Both the position numbers and the translations under genes were made by a program. Below are positions 16,417 to 24,771 of a DNA stretch of 64,000 bases, one piece after another; position 1 is the stretch's first letter; each line of letters opens with the position of its first letter. Source of the stretch: JBFWNG01 sp050251195 (GTDB lineage Bacteria > Bdellovibrionota_B > Oligoflexia > Oligoflexales > Oligoflexaceae); the NCBI GenBank assembly GCA_050251195.1, contig JBFWNG010000012.1, forward strand, positions 62,001 through 126,000. The letters are read 5' to 3'. The notes below the pieces were generated by a model. It was not told where the DNA came from. It worked only from the letters and a program-made list of their open reading frames with translations, and made no database searches.

Positions 16417-18426
16417 ATGGTACCATTGTTTGATCTTGAAGACGTCTTTCTCTCATACCGCGGTACAGCTCATGGCGAAAACGTGTTGCGTGGCGTTAAC
16501 CTTAAGATTTTTCCTAAAGACTTTGTCGCTCTGAAGGGGCCTTCAGGTTCCGGCAAGTCATCGCTTTTATATATCTTAGGTCTGCTCCTGGCGCCGACCA
16601 AGGGGCAGATGCGGTTCAAGGGAGAAAGAATCGAAAAGTTAGCCGATACGAAGCTGGCGTTTATCCGCAACAGAAATATCGGCTTTGTCTTTCAACAGTT
16701 CCATCTCATTCCCAAAGCAACCGTCTTAGACAATATTCTTCTACCATCGAAGTATCCGAGCGAATATCTTTCGGACCAAACCGCGGCAAGAACCAAGGCG
16801 TTGCAGCTCGCAAAGAGACTGGGTCTTGATCACGTGCTGAAGCATAAGCCTAATCAACTCTCGGGCGGGCAGCAACAACGCGTTGCAATCGCCCGTGCCC
16901 TGATCAATGGTCCGGACATCATCCTCGCCGACGAACCGACGGGTAACTTAGATACCAAAAATACTGCGGAGATTCTCTCGATTTTTAAGGAGCTCCACGC
17001 CGAAGGCAAAACCATCATTATCATCACGCATGAAGACGAAGTAGCCGCTCAGTGTGAAAGTATTATCGAAATTCGTGACGGGTTAGTCCAAACTCCTGCC
17101 TCACCCGCGAGACCCAAAAGCGAAGAGGGAGGTATTGTCGCTCGACCCGAAAGACGCAATCCACTCGGATTGTGGCTGAGCCTTTTGCCCGACGCTGTCT
17201 CCAATCTGAAGCGAAACAAGTTCCGCTCCTTCCTCACCATGCTGGGAGTGGTTATTGGGATTGCTTCTGTTCTTTCGATGACGACATTGGGAGATTTTGC
17301 GAAGAAACGCATTCTCCAAGGTTACGAATTGATGGGGGTAAATCGTCTGTCTATATGGGGGCATAAGAATTGGGATGCTAAGGCCATAGATGACGTGAAG
17401 GTGATCTTTCAAGGATTTGACGTGAAAAATGAACTCGTTCGTATAGAGGAGTTATTTAACGATATTGAATTGATTTCGCCTGTACTGTTTTCAAATGAAA
17501 GAAATGCAGTTTTTTCAGGGGCGTTGATGGACAGCGTTGCCGTAATGGGAGTTGCGCCTACGTATTTCCATATAACCAACTGGCCAATGGACATAGGCAC
17601 AAGCTTTACCAACTATCACGTCGATACACAAAGTCCGGTTTGCGTCATCGGACATGATATCGCGCAACAACTCTTCCGACAAGTTTCTCCGCTCGGTCAA
17701 GTAATCCAAATGGCTGACGACAATACGAGCTTCGGTTGTCGCATTTTGGGAGTCTTGAGCCTTAAATCAAGCAGCTCGGAGGAAGACGAGCGGCTCAACA
17801 AACAAATATTCCTTCCGTATAGCTATCATAAGATAGTGGCGTCGAACTGGTGGGATAGTGGCATCAACAACATTCTTATCAAGGTAAAATCAGGTGCGGA
17901 TGTAGAGAAAACCGGAAATCGAATCAAGGGCTTTTTCGAGCGCAAATACGGCAAAGGCGGGCATTTTCGGGTTGGTAGGGAAGATGTGATGATCTTCCAA
18001 GTCAAGCGCGCTCTCAATATTTTCTCCATACTTTTGGCGAGTATCGCAGGTATTTCTCTTGTCGTCGGTGGAATCGGCATTGCCAATATGATGATGGTCG
18101 CGCTTGCCGAACGCTACAGAGAAATCGGCCTACGCAAGGCCCTAGGTGCGACCCATTCATCTCTGAAAAGGCAGTTCCTACTGGAAAGTATTATGCTCTG
18201 TTTTTTCGCGGGCGTCATAGGGATTATGTTCGGGTTCGGTATATACGAAGGAATATTGTACGCCGCCTCCAAGTTCTTCGACAAACTTCAGTTTGAATGG
18301 ATGTGGAATCCTGTTGCCGTCGTTATGGCTTTCGGATGTATTATCGCTGTTGGAATCATCAGCGGATTGGCTCCTGCAATCAAAGCAGAAAAACTGCAGG
18401 TCATAGAAGCGTTGCGCAGCGAATGA
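16417..18426 (+). CDS. MacB-like ABC transporter, ATPase fused to permease
   Basis: 669 residues. N-terminal ATPase: Walker A GPSGSGKSS (~41), FVFQQFHLIPKATVLDNI, signature LSGGQQQRVAIARAL, Walker B IILADEPTGNLD, and switch His IIITHEDE. Then a MacB permease: first membrane helix FRSFLTMLGVVIGIASVLS, a large periplasmic domain (~290-520) and an FtsX part with three helices (ISLVVGGIGIANMMMVALAE, FFAGVIGIMFGFGIYEGILY, AFGCIIAVGIISGLAPAIKA). It acts as a mechanotransmitter that pushes substrates from the periplasm through TolC. Substrate unknown; the family exports macrolides, peptides, siderophores and lipoproteins. The operon continues with a lipoprotein gene after 53 bases. Confidence 0.92.
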   Translation: MVPLFDLEDVFLSYRGTAHGENVLRGVNLKIFPKDFVALKGPSGSGKSSLLYILGLLLAPTKGQMRFKGERIEKLADTKLAFIRNRNIGFVFQQFHLIPKATVLDNILLPSKYPSEYLSDQTAARTKALQLAKRLGLDHVLKHKPNQLSGGQQQRVAIARALINGPDIILADEPTGNLDTKNTAEILSIFKELHAEGKTIIIITHEDEVAAQCESIIEIRDGLVQTPASPARPKSEEGGIVARPERRNPLGLWLSLLPDAVSNLKRNKFRSFLTMLGVVIGIASVLSMTTLGDFAKKRILQGYELMGVNRLSIWGHKNWDAKAIDDVKVIFQGFDVKNELVRIEELFNDIELISPVLFSNERNAVFSGALMDSVAVMGVAPTYFHITNWPMDIGTSFTNYHVDTQSPVCVIGHDIAQQLFRQVSPLGQVIQMADDNTSFGCRILGVLSLKSSSSEEDERLNKQIFLPYSYHKIVASNWWDSGINNILIKVKSGADVEKTGNRIKGFFERKYGKGGHFRVGREDVMIFQVKRALNIFSILLASIAGISLVVGGIGIANMMMVALAERYREIGLRKALGATHSSLKRQFLLESIMLCFFAGVIGIMFGFGIYEGILYAASKFFDKLQFEWMWNPVAVVMAFGCIIAVGIISGLAPAIKAEKLQVIEALRSE

Positions 18427-18479
18427 CGCTCGTGGCGGGTTACTATGCTATGATAGTCCTAAGAATAAAAAGGTGATCT

Positions 18480-19370
18480 GTGATCTGGAGAACGATCTTA
18501 CTCTTCTGTCTCGCAGCCCTTTCGGGATGCAAGTCGACGGACCAGACGTCAGCGGTCAAAGACGAAACGCCGCAAAACCCTTTACAGACAATTTCTGTGA
18601 ACCATTCCGTAAGGGCAGGTGATACGCTGGAATACGAGATTGATGCGACGCGAGAGATTGATCAAATTACTTGCGTCTATAACGGTAACTATTCGGTGTA
18701 TGTGCGCAATCCCGATGGATCTATCCGACAGAATGACGAGGGACGTCCGTATTATAAGGACGGCCTATATGTTCATGGTTTCGTTCGAACTCCTTCTGGG
18801 GAAGATGTAGAAGTAAGCGCGCCAAAGTTCATTGACTCGGTGGAAACCGACAATTGGCATGATCTCAGGGTGCCTAAAGGCAACAAACTCGTCCTTAAGA
18901 TTCTCCATAGGGAAGAATTCGCTCAGGATCCTGAAGTCATCGCCGCGAATAGGACCGCCTCGTTCCGTAAGATTACTATCCGATACAAGGACGATTCAAA
19001 CCACCAAAGTATCGATTTTATTTACAACCAGGATTACGACGATGCGTTTTCAGCTGATGCTGTTCTTGTTCAACCCGGGAATCATCATACTGTAGAAGTG
19101 CCTGGCGATAAGAAGATCTACCGGATTGACGTGCGATGGGGTGATGCAAAACCTCGAGCATCCGACGGTACCTATATAGCAGGACTTGCTTACGGCCGTT
19201 TGACCGTCGATGGAATGGGTTCGGAAGGTGACCGAAATGTAGCATATATAGAAACGCAGACTTGGAGCGGATTAGATATTCCAACTAAGGGGGCGCCTCA
19301 CAAAATCACTTTAGAGTTTAGCGGCGACCCGGCGCGTATACATTGGATTAAGGTCTACTATCTTCCGTAA
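18480..19370 (+). CDS. Lipoprotein downstream of MacAB-TolC operon
   Basis: 296 residues, GTG start with AAAAAGG upstream. Lipobox LAALSGCKST. The mature part is strand-rich with two similar halves: a first block around INQITCVYNG-like text (DQITCVYNGNYSVYVRNPDG) and a second around YRIDVRWGDAKPRASDGTYI, each followed by a sentence about Leu/Lys-rich strands (LVLKILHREE; HKITLEFSGDPARIHWIKVY). This suggests two jelly-roll or sandwich domains. No family recognised. Position suggests it may work with or be exported by the pump, though a 53-base gap leaves room for a separate promoter. Confidence 0.65.
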   Translation: MIWRTILLFCLAALSGCKSTDQTSAVKDETPQNPLQTISVNHSVRAGDTLEYEIDATREIDQITCVYNGNYSVYVRNPDGSIRQNDEGRPYYKDGLYVHGFVRTPSGEDVEVSAPKFIDSVETDNWHDLRVPKGNKLVLKILHREEFAQDPEVIAANRTASFRKITIRYKDDSNHQSIDFIYNQDYDDAFSADAVLVQPGNHHTVEVPGDKKIYRIDVRWGDAKPRASDGTYIAGLAYGRLTVDGMGSEGDRNVAYIETQTWSGLDIPTKGAPHKITLEFSGDPARIHWIKVYYLP

Positions 19371-19407
19371 AACATGGGATTTCGCAAAACCAAGGAGATG
19401 CTAAAAA

Positions 19408-19440
19408 AATGGCCTGTTATTCAGGCCATTCGAGTTTTTA
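19408..19440. terminator. Bidirectional terminator between convergent genes
   Basis: Perfect 9-bp stem AATGGCCTG / CAGGCCATT (19,408-19,416 and 19,422-19,430) with a five-base loop. T-run GAGTTTTT follows on the plus strand, and on the minus strand the A-run before the stem reads as TTTTTTT. It separates the lipoprotein genes ending at 19,370 (+) and 19,456 (-). Confidence 0.85.
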
Positions 19441-19455
19441 ACCAAATTAACCGAA

Positions 19456-20115
19456 TCAATCACCTAAGTTCGCTTTACCCTCTATTTCGAGCACGAGTGC
19501 ACCGTTGTTTGCAATTGTGATGAAGTAAGTTCGTTCGAGGATTCGTGCGTCACCGCCGGGGTCGCGAGATATATTCACAACATATTGGGTGTACCGATAG
19601 CTGGATTGCTCCTGGCGTCGAATCACTTCTCCTTCTTTCGTTTTTCCCTTTACGTTGCCGAAGTCGTATTCAAACAAATCATGGGCAAGGGTTTTCGCGA
19701 CGGCATGGTGGGCTTCATCATCAACAGATTCTTCCTTTGCCAGATCATAGTTTTCATGTTTAATCCATGTGACTTCGCCATCGTCCATCCTCACAACAAC
19801 TTGGAGGCGTACATTCCACGATTCGCCGTCTTCATTTTGATCTTGAATATCCACCAAATAAACGGTTGCACCTACCGAGTTTCTTTTTGTGTAAATTTCC
19901 GCTGATGGCTCACTACCTTGAATGTCACCAGCATTGGTTTTATAGAACATCAAAGCAGCTTCTACCGCTCTTTTGTCGTTAGTTTCCGATTGATGAGAAT
20001 GATTGGACGAACTCGATGAATCGGAGGAGTTCATCATCTCCGAGCCGTCTGTGCGTTGTTTGCAAGATGTGCCAAGAAGACCTAAGAAGCAAAGTGACAA
20101 AACGAACTTCTTCAA
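19456..20115 (-). CDS. Lipoprotein, unknown function
   Basis: 219 residues, TTG start supported by TAGGAG seven bases upstream. Lipobox CFLGLLGTSCKQR, followed by a Ser/His-rich linker (NSSDSSSSSNHSHQSE) that may bind metal or act as spacer. The globular part (KRAVEAALMFYKTNAGDIQG ... YTQYVVNISRD ... RTYFITIANNGALVLEI) has no Cys and matches no family I know. Single gene, ending at a bidirectional terminator. Confidence 0.65.
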   Translation of the reverse strand: MKKFVLSLCFLGLLGTSCKQRTDGSEMMNSSDSSSSSNHSHQSETNDKRAVEAALMFYKTNAGDIQGSEPSAEIYTKRNSVGATVYLVDIQDQNEDGESWNVRLQVVVRMDDGEVTWIKHENYDLAKEESVDDEAHHAVAKTLAHDLFEYDFGNVKGKTKEGEVIRRQEQSSYRYTQYVVNISRDPGGDARILERTYFITIANNGALVLEIEGKANLGD

Positions 20116-20412
20116 GATAGAACTCCTATGATTGATGTTGAATCCAGGGCGTCTCTAAGATCGAGACCCCATAGCGATGCAAAAAACACTATATTTTCGG
20201 AAAGATACGTATCTATTATTTTAGACGGTCATGAAGAGACTTGTCAAAGCCCGCTTCGAGAACGGAGTAACCCATTGGCTTCTTGGCGGATTTAGTCACT
20301 ATTTTTCGAACGGCAAGAAGCGACGGTGGTGTCGTCTTGGAGAGCTTTAGCCTTGGGCTGGACACAGGGCCCAATTTCAGACAAACTAATTCTTCATCGA
20401 GGATATGTTTGT

Positions 20413-21393
20413 ATGAAATTTTTAATTTTGACAGCACCTTTACTTTTTTGCGCAGCTTTAGGCTGCAGAGAAAGAATCAGCGTTACGTCAGTCGCAAGCA
20501 CCCCAGCGGTTACCGCAGTATCGTATTATGAAAAGGCAAGTGAATTACCGGATCTGAAATGCGATACAGGCGAAGAGATACATCCCTTTGCTCTTGGGGC
20601 GTCTTCACCCGTTCCGTCTTCGCAGGATTTGGGCTTCGCGACGCCTGTAACCGTAACTAGTCCAGACTCTCCTTTTGATCGCTATCTTCTACAGCTTTAT
20701 GTCTGCGATACGGGTATCGGAAATCCTCGATTGTTTGGTATCAAGATGCTGCGACAATACTTCGGCATGGGAATGTATTACCTCATTATTCCAGGACTTG
20801 ACGCTCAAATTAATGGCCTATCCGAAATGGTTTTCGGGGGCGATATGGAGGCGTTTGAAGTCCTGGCACCCTTTAACGAGCAGGTTCTTCAAATAAAAGG
20901 CAAACAGGTTGGCGGGAGAGGGCTTTCGTACGTTGGACTGGGGCAGAGAGCAGAAGGCGGTATAGATCTTGGCGGTTGGATCACCGTTGGCGCGTGGGGT
21001 CTTAAGGATATTTTTGGAAAGGAACAAACCTGTGCACCGGGCTCGTTGGAAAAGACCAAAGAGTTCGATTTTTCTTCACATCGCTTTGCGATGACGGTGT
21101 CTTATTGCGAAACGCCGGCTTTACGGAGTCACGCAGTCGAAGTTAAGACGGTGGTTATTACTGACTTGAAGCTAGGTTCGGAAGAAGTGACACTCAAGAG
21201 CACCGATGGCGGCTTCGCGGAAAAAGTAAAATACACGATAACGCAGCACAATTGGAGCGATACCTTCACGATCTCTCTTCAGGATGTCCGATATGAATTT
21301 GCCGGTTCAGAACTGAGTGCGGTCTACCCTGACGGTAGCAGGTGGTCCGAGAACGTAGGCTGCCCTGGCGGCTTGGTGGCTTGCCCACTCTAA
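20413..21393 (+). CDS. Lipoprotein, unknown function
   Basis: 326 residues from the ATG at 20,413, preceded by GAGGA at eight bases; upstream starts lack this. Lipobox PLLFCAALGCRER. The mature part has a central GLGQRAEGGIDLGGWITVGA and later VVITDLKLGSEEVTLKSTDG and a Cys near the end (VGCPGGLVACPL). No family recognised. The composition is strand-rich and acidic. It converges on a VOC gene 13 bases away. Confidence 0.65.
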   Translation: MKFLILTAPLLFCAALGCRERISVTSVASTPAVTAVSYYEKASELPDLKCDTGEEIHPFALGASSPVPSSQDLGFATPVTVTSPDSPFDRYLLQLYVCDTGIGNPRLFGIKMLRQYFGMGMYYLIIPGLDAQINGLSEMVFGGDMEAFEVLAPFNEQVLQIKGKQVGGRGLSYVGLGQRAEGGIDLGGWITVGAWGLKDIFGKEQTCAPGSLEKTKEFDFSSHRFAMTVSYCETPALRSHAVEVKTVVITDLKLGSEEVTLKSTDGGFAEKVKYTITQHNWSDTFTISLQDVRYEFAGSELSAVYPDGSRWSENVGCPGGLVACPL

Positions 21394-21406
21394 CCTACAA
21401 GGGTCG

Positions 21407-21775
21407 TCAGTTTTTCCGCGGTTCTTCAAGGGCAATTACATTACCTTCAGGATCAATGAGTTCAGCGACTTTGCCAAATCCAAATACTTGCACATCAGAG
21501 ACTTTGACACCTTTGGCGACGAGCTGCTCCCTTGTCGCTCCAATGTCTTTGACATTAAAACCAATCAGAAGGTGTTTTCGGGGAGACGTACTTTGCTCTA
21601 GCTTTGCCGGTCTCAGCGTTACGGCCAAACCATTCGCATTAAACGAAGCGCAACTAGCTCCACATTGGTCAACATTGAGACCGAGCTTGTCGCGATAAAA
21701 ATCCTGCATCAATGGAAAGTCATTGCAAAAGAGTAGAATTCCTCCAAATTCTGAATCTGATAAGGGCCCAGCCAT
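21407..21775 (-). CDS. VOC-superfamily (glyoxalase-like) protein
   Basis: 122 residues, GGAGG six bases before the ATG. One vicinal-oxygen-chelate repeat pair: GGILLFCNDFPLMQDFYRDK with LGLNV, then HLLIGFNVKDIGATREQLVA and a closing FGFGKVAELIDPEGNVIALE. The Glu of NVIALE is the usual metal ligand position. These proteins are dioxygenases, lyases or antibiotic-binding proteins; the substrate cannot be told. Cytoplasmic and alone on its strand. Confidence 0.85.
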   Translation of the reverse strand: MAGPLSDSEFGGILLFCNDFPLMQDFYRDKLGLNVDQCGASCASFNANGLAVTLRPAKLEQSTSPRKHLLIGFNVKDIGATREQLVAKGVKVSDVQVFGFGKVAELIDPEGNVIALEEPRKN

Positions 21776-21931
21776 CGAGAACCTCCATTCTAGGGGAAAG
21801 TTGATTCAAAATATTACATTTATTTGAAGGAAAAACAATTATTTCAGATGCCTCAAGCATGCCAACGATAATTTTGAGTAGTGCTTTGAGAGATCAGCAT
21901 CGGAACTCGTTGAAAGTTCGGAAAGGTTCTA

Positions 21932-21955
21932 GATAGTAGAGACGTCTCTACTATC
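21932..21955. promoter_or_regulatory. 24-bp perfect palindrome upstream of a lipoprotein gene
   Basis: Positions 21,932-21,943 (GATAGTAGAGAC) are exactly repeated in reverse complement at 21,944-21,955 with no spacer. It lies 94 bases upstream of the ATG at 22,050, just before a TATAGT-like -10 near 21,990. An operator for a dimeric regulator or a cruciform-forming site are both possible. No U-run, so not a standard terminator. Confidence 0.5.
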
Positions 21956-22049
21956 ATCGCTCTTGCTAGGGGGCTTTCTCGAAAAAATGCTATAGTGATA
22001 ATATCATCTTAATCTGAATCAGAAACCCAAAGTGAGGAAAGGTTTTCAT

Positions 22050-22667
22050 ATGAAGAAGGTCATAAGCACTGTTGTTACAGTAGTAGCTCTCATTGCCGTT
22101 GTATTCGCTTGCAAGAAGAGAGCCTCAGATTTGGCTAACGCACAAGATCATAACTCTCACGACGTCGAGTTGATTTTGCAGGGAGAACACTATACTTGTT
22201 CCAAAGATGGAGATCATGGAAGTTCTGTAAATAACGTCGTCGTAAATTATTTCGATGAAGGCAATTGTACAGGCGGTTTGATGATGACAAGCGGGCACGA
22301 AGGCAAGAATCTAGCAAATTACTGCACTCTAAAAGGAAGCCAAGTCGAATCCTACATTGAATCAATTAAAATTGGAGCTGAATGCATAAAGACTCTCAAC
22401 ATGAAAGGGGTTACTGCTTGTAAGGCGTTAGCCGTGGAGGAAGACTCTTCGGACAAGAGTCAAATCAGGGCATACGATGATAGCAGTTGCAAGACTCTGC
22501 TCGGAATCCTTGGTGAAAAGGGCGAATTAACCATCGAGGAGTATTGTGCGGCAAAGGCAGTAGACACTTCAGGCGCCCTTGTAGAATCATTTAAAACGAA
22601 TAACGGCCAATGCGAATCAGTTACTGCGATGTCACTTGCAAATTTTTGTAAGCAATTTGCTATTTAG
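22050..22667 (+). CDS. Lipoprotein with two copies of a small Cys domain
   Basis: 205 residues from the ATG following GAGGAAAGG. Lipobox IAVVFACKKR, then ASDLANAQDHN, a start shared with other lipoproteins here (39,887; 57,434). The mature part seems to hold two copies of a ~70-residue Cys module: FDEGNCTGGLMMTSG ... LANYCTLKGSQVESYIESI ... CIKTLNMKGVTACKAL, and YDDSSCKTLLGILGE ... IEEYCAAKAVDTSGALVESF ... QCESVTAMSLANFCKQ. The same module occurs singly at 57,434 and 58,149, and in a variant at 39,887. Function unknown. A strong hairpin terminator follows. Confidence 0.75.
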   Translation: MKKVISTVVTVVALIAVVFACKKRASDLANAQDHNSHDVELILQGEHYTCSKDGDHGSSVNNVVVNYFDEGNCTGGLMMTSGHEGKNLANYCTLKGSQVESYIESIKIGAECIKTLNMKGVTACKALAVEEDSSDKSQIRAYDDSSCKTLLGILGEKGELTIEEYCAAKAVDTSGALVESFKTNNGQCESVTAMSLANFCKQFAI

Positions 22668-22690
22668 ATTGCAACTGAACCAATAAAACA

Positions 22691-22728
22691 AAAGGGCTAG
22701 ATGTTTTCTCTAGCCCTTTGTTTCTTGG
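22691..22728 (+). terminator. Rho-independent terminator, dispersed GGGCTAG type
   Basis: 10-bp stem AAAGGGCTAG / CTAGCCCTTT (22,691-22,700 and 22,710-22,719) followed by GTTTCTT. Same core as hairpins near 24,617, 35,303 and 57,001. Confidence 0.85.
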
Positions 22729-22915
22729 GATCTCGTATTTTTTTAATACTCTCTTGGCGTCGTTACTTTAGGCTGCCAATTAGATCAATAGCTTTTTCAG
22801 ACTGTTCGTAGTTGGGGCGCGACGACTTTTAAGGGTCGGTGCGAGCTATAATCATACAATTCTTTGTTAACAAGGTCATGTAATCATTGATTCATATAAT
22901 TTTTATTAAAAATAT

Positions 22916-22943
22916 TTGACTTTTTAATAAATTTGTATATCAT
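22916..22943 (+). promoter_or_regulatory. Promoter placed for a leaderless transcript
   Basis: TTGACT (22,916-22,921) and TATCAT (22,938-22,943) with a 16-bp spacer in a very AT-rich stretch. Transcription would begin about 22,950, practically on the ATG at 22,953, and no ribosome site is present. This suggests a leaderless or near-leaderless mRNA for the hydroxylase gene. Confidence 0.5.
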
Positions 22944-22952
22944 CACGTCCCT

Positions 22953-23660
22953 ATGTTGCACAATTTTTCATCAGAAATATGGCGGATGCTATACCTTTAC
23001 CAGTCTGTTGCCCTAGAAGATCTGGCTTCGTCAGAGTTCTGGGATGGGGTAAAGAAGCTTGGTTTGAGCGCAGACCACATTCCGTCTTTAGAGTCTCTTA
23101 ACAAGCAATTCGAAAGGTTGACGGGTTGGAAACTGATCTCTCAGGAGCAATGCTCCTCGCTCGATGACTTTTATGCACAGGTTGCTCAAAAGAGATTTCC
23201 CATCATCAGGAAGCTTCGCCCCCACGATCAGATTTTTTGGGCCAAGGACGCTGACTTTTGGCACGACGTTTTTGGTCACGTGGGTCTTCTGGTTAATGGG
23301 GAAATAAGCGAAATGTACCTGGACCTAGCCCAAATGTACGTTGAGGCCGAATCGAGATTAAAGCCCTTTATAGATAGAGTGTTTTGGTTTTCGGCGGAAT
23401 TCGGCTTTATCAGACAAAAAGGTGAAGACCGAATATATGGTGCCGGTCTCTTGCCTTCACCTACTGCAATATATTTCATAAGACAAAGACAATATGAAAA
23501 ACTGCCATTTTCAATTCCATTGGTGTTGGATACGAGTTACGACCCTGATGCTATCCAAACCAAGTTTTTTGTAATTGATTCATACCGCCAAGTTGCCAAA
23601 GAATTGAGCCAATGGTTGGAGGCCCAGGGTGTTACAACTCACCTCAGCCAGAGACATTGA
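22953..23660 (+). CDS. phhA: Aromatic amino acid hydroxylase (phenylalanine 4-monooxygenase-like)
   Basis: 235 residues. Tetrahydropterin-dependent iron enzyme converting L-Phe to L-Tyr. Family marks: ADFWHDVFGHVGLLVN holds the two iron His (104 and 109), and WFSAEFGFI the iron Glu (149); the pterin/substrate loop and ...YGAGLLPSPTAI follow in the usual order. Bacterial enzymes are 260-300 residues, so the N-terminus is short. Trp or a variant aromatic substrate is not excluded. Overlaps the GNAT gene start by 32 bases. Tyr is a possible precursor for the isonitrile synthase at 36,872, but the two lie 13 kb apart. Confidence 0.88.
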   Translation: MLHNFSSEIWRMLYLYQSVALEDLASSEFWDGVKKLGLSADHIPSLESLNKQFERLTGWKLISQEQCSSLDDFYAQVAQKRFPIIRKLRPHDQIFWAKDADFWHDVFGHVGLLVNGEISEMYLDLAQMYVEAESRLKPFIDRVFWFSAEFGFIRQKGEDRIYGAGLLPSPTAIYFIRQRQYEKLPFSIPLVLDTSYDPDAIQTKFFVIDSYRQVAKELSQWLEAQGVTTHLSQRH

Positions 23661-24138
23661 GGCAAATTCCTTGATGGCAATGATGGCCGAGATATATCGT
23701 GCCGCTCCCTTCTTTTGTCAATCCTTGGAGGAAAGATATCCCACTTTGGAAGCGCTTCGGGATTCCGTGCATCACATTACGAATCGCCCTGGCGGACGTT
23801 TTGACGTCGGCGTTCTGGACCAACGCCTTGTTGGCTTTGTGCAGGTTGAGCCGGTCGCGCCAAGCCGTTTGGCGCATACCGCATGGGTAACCTTCGGCGT
23901 ACTACCAAGTGTTCAAGGTAAAGGTATAGCACGGGCGATGTACCGAGAAGTCGAAAAGTTGGTTGCTAGTCACGGCATTATCGAGATTCTCTACCTCATG
24001 ACACGCGCTGACAACTCCAAAGCTTTACTCTTTAACCAAAACATTGGATTCGAACAGGTCGCCCTGTTGGAGCGGGATACCAAAATCAACGATACTTATT
24101 ACGATGGTGTCATGATGCGAAAATTTTTGCGACACTGA
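23629..24138 (+). CDS. GNAT-family N-acetyltransferase
   Basis: 169 residues, GTG start with GGAGG six bases upstream, inside the end of the hydroxylase gene, so translation is probably coupled. GNAT motif A is VTFGVLPSVQGKGIARAMYREVE, with the acetyl-CoA loop as the QGKGIA segment; LVGFVQVEPV precedes it and ILYLMTRADNSKALLFNQNI ends it (motif B, N-x-KALxxF-x-x-x-GF). Acetylates an unknown amine in the cytoplasm; coupling to the hydroxylase hints at an amino-acid-derived substrate, which is inference. Confidence 0.85.
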   Translation: MLQLTSARDIEANSLMAMMAEIYRAAPFFCQSLEERYPTLEALRDSVHHITNRPGGRFDVGVLDQRLVGFVQVEPVAPSRLAHTAWVTFGVLPSVQGKGIARAMYREVEKLVASHGIIEILYLMTRADNSKALLFNQNIGFEQVALLERDTKINDTYYDGVMMRKFLRH

Positions 24139-24206
24139 GCATATACCTCCCTTGACAAGTAGGATGCCAAAAGTTAAAGCAACACCCACCTAGAAGAGGA
24201 GAATCT

Positions 24207-24527
24207 ATGTTTAAAACCTTAAGTGTCATCATCGGAATCCTTGGCCTAACCCACACTCTCAATGCCGAGCCCGCACCAAAAGCGATGAATATCGGGACGG
24301 CTGCCCTTCTTGCAGAAGCAGTTAAAACCTACGAACTTCCTGTCGTAAACGTTAATTTTCAATATACCCAACTGGACCGTCTGGAGAATGGCGGGTTCGT
24401 CATCAACGCGGTAGCGAATTTGGACGGCGTGGTTGCCTGTAAGGGCACAGTTATTTTGAATCAAGAGCTTGAAGTCGTTTCTATCGAAAAGGTCTTCCAT
24501 AGTGGATGGTGCGCGCACATTCCGTAA
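24207..24527 (+). CDS. Small secreted protein
   Basis: 106 residues with GAAGAGGAG before the ATG and a signal peptide (MFKTLSVIIGILGLTHTLNA, cut before EPAP). The mature part is short and strand-rich (VVNVNFQYTQLDRLENGGFV) with two Cys (GVVACKGTV; SGWCAHIP), probably one disulphide. It ends at a hairpin terminator. No family recognised. Confidence 0.7.
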   Translation: MFKTLSVIIGILGLTHTLNAEPAPKAMNIGTAALLAEAVKTYELPVVNVNFQYTQLDRLENGGFVINAVANLDGVVACKGTVILNQELEVVSIEKVFHSGWCAHIP

Positions 24528-24616
24528 CGCTGCAACCTGCCTGATTGACCGGGGCGTTTAGAAGACAAATAATTTTGGTAGCTGTTAAGCTACCGGAAAA
24601 CCGCAAAAAGCCGCGA

Positions 24617-24650
24617 GGGCTAGGGATTTTTCTCTAGCCCATTGATTTTA
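24617..24650 (+). terminator. Terminator, dispersed GGGCTAG type
   Basis: Stem GGGCTAG / CTAGCCC (24,617-24,623 and 24,634-24,640), extended by GGA/TCT pairs, followed by ATTGATTTTA. Same core sequence as the hairpins at 22,691, 35,303 and 57,001. Confidence 0.75.
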
Positions 24651-24771
24651 TTGACATCATCCGCCCGCCAAAGAGGATCCCCAGTCACAAGAGGCGATGA
24701 ATATAGCGCTTCAAAAGCATTAAGTTTCTCAGAGTTTTTCCGATAGTTTTGTATCCGATGGAGAGGCTTTT

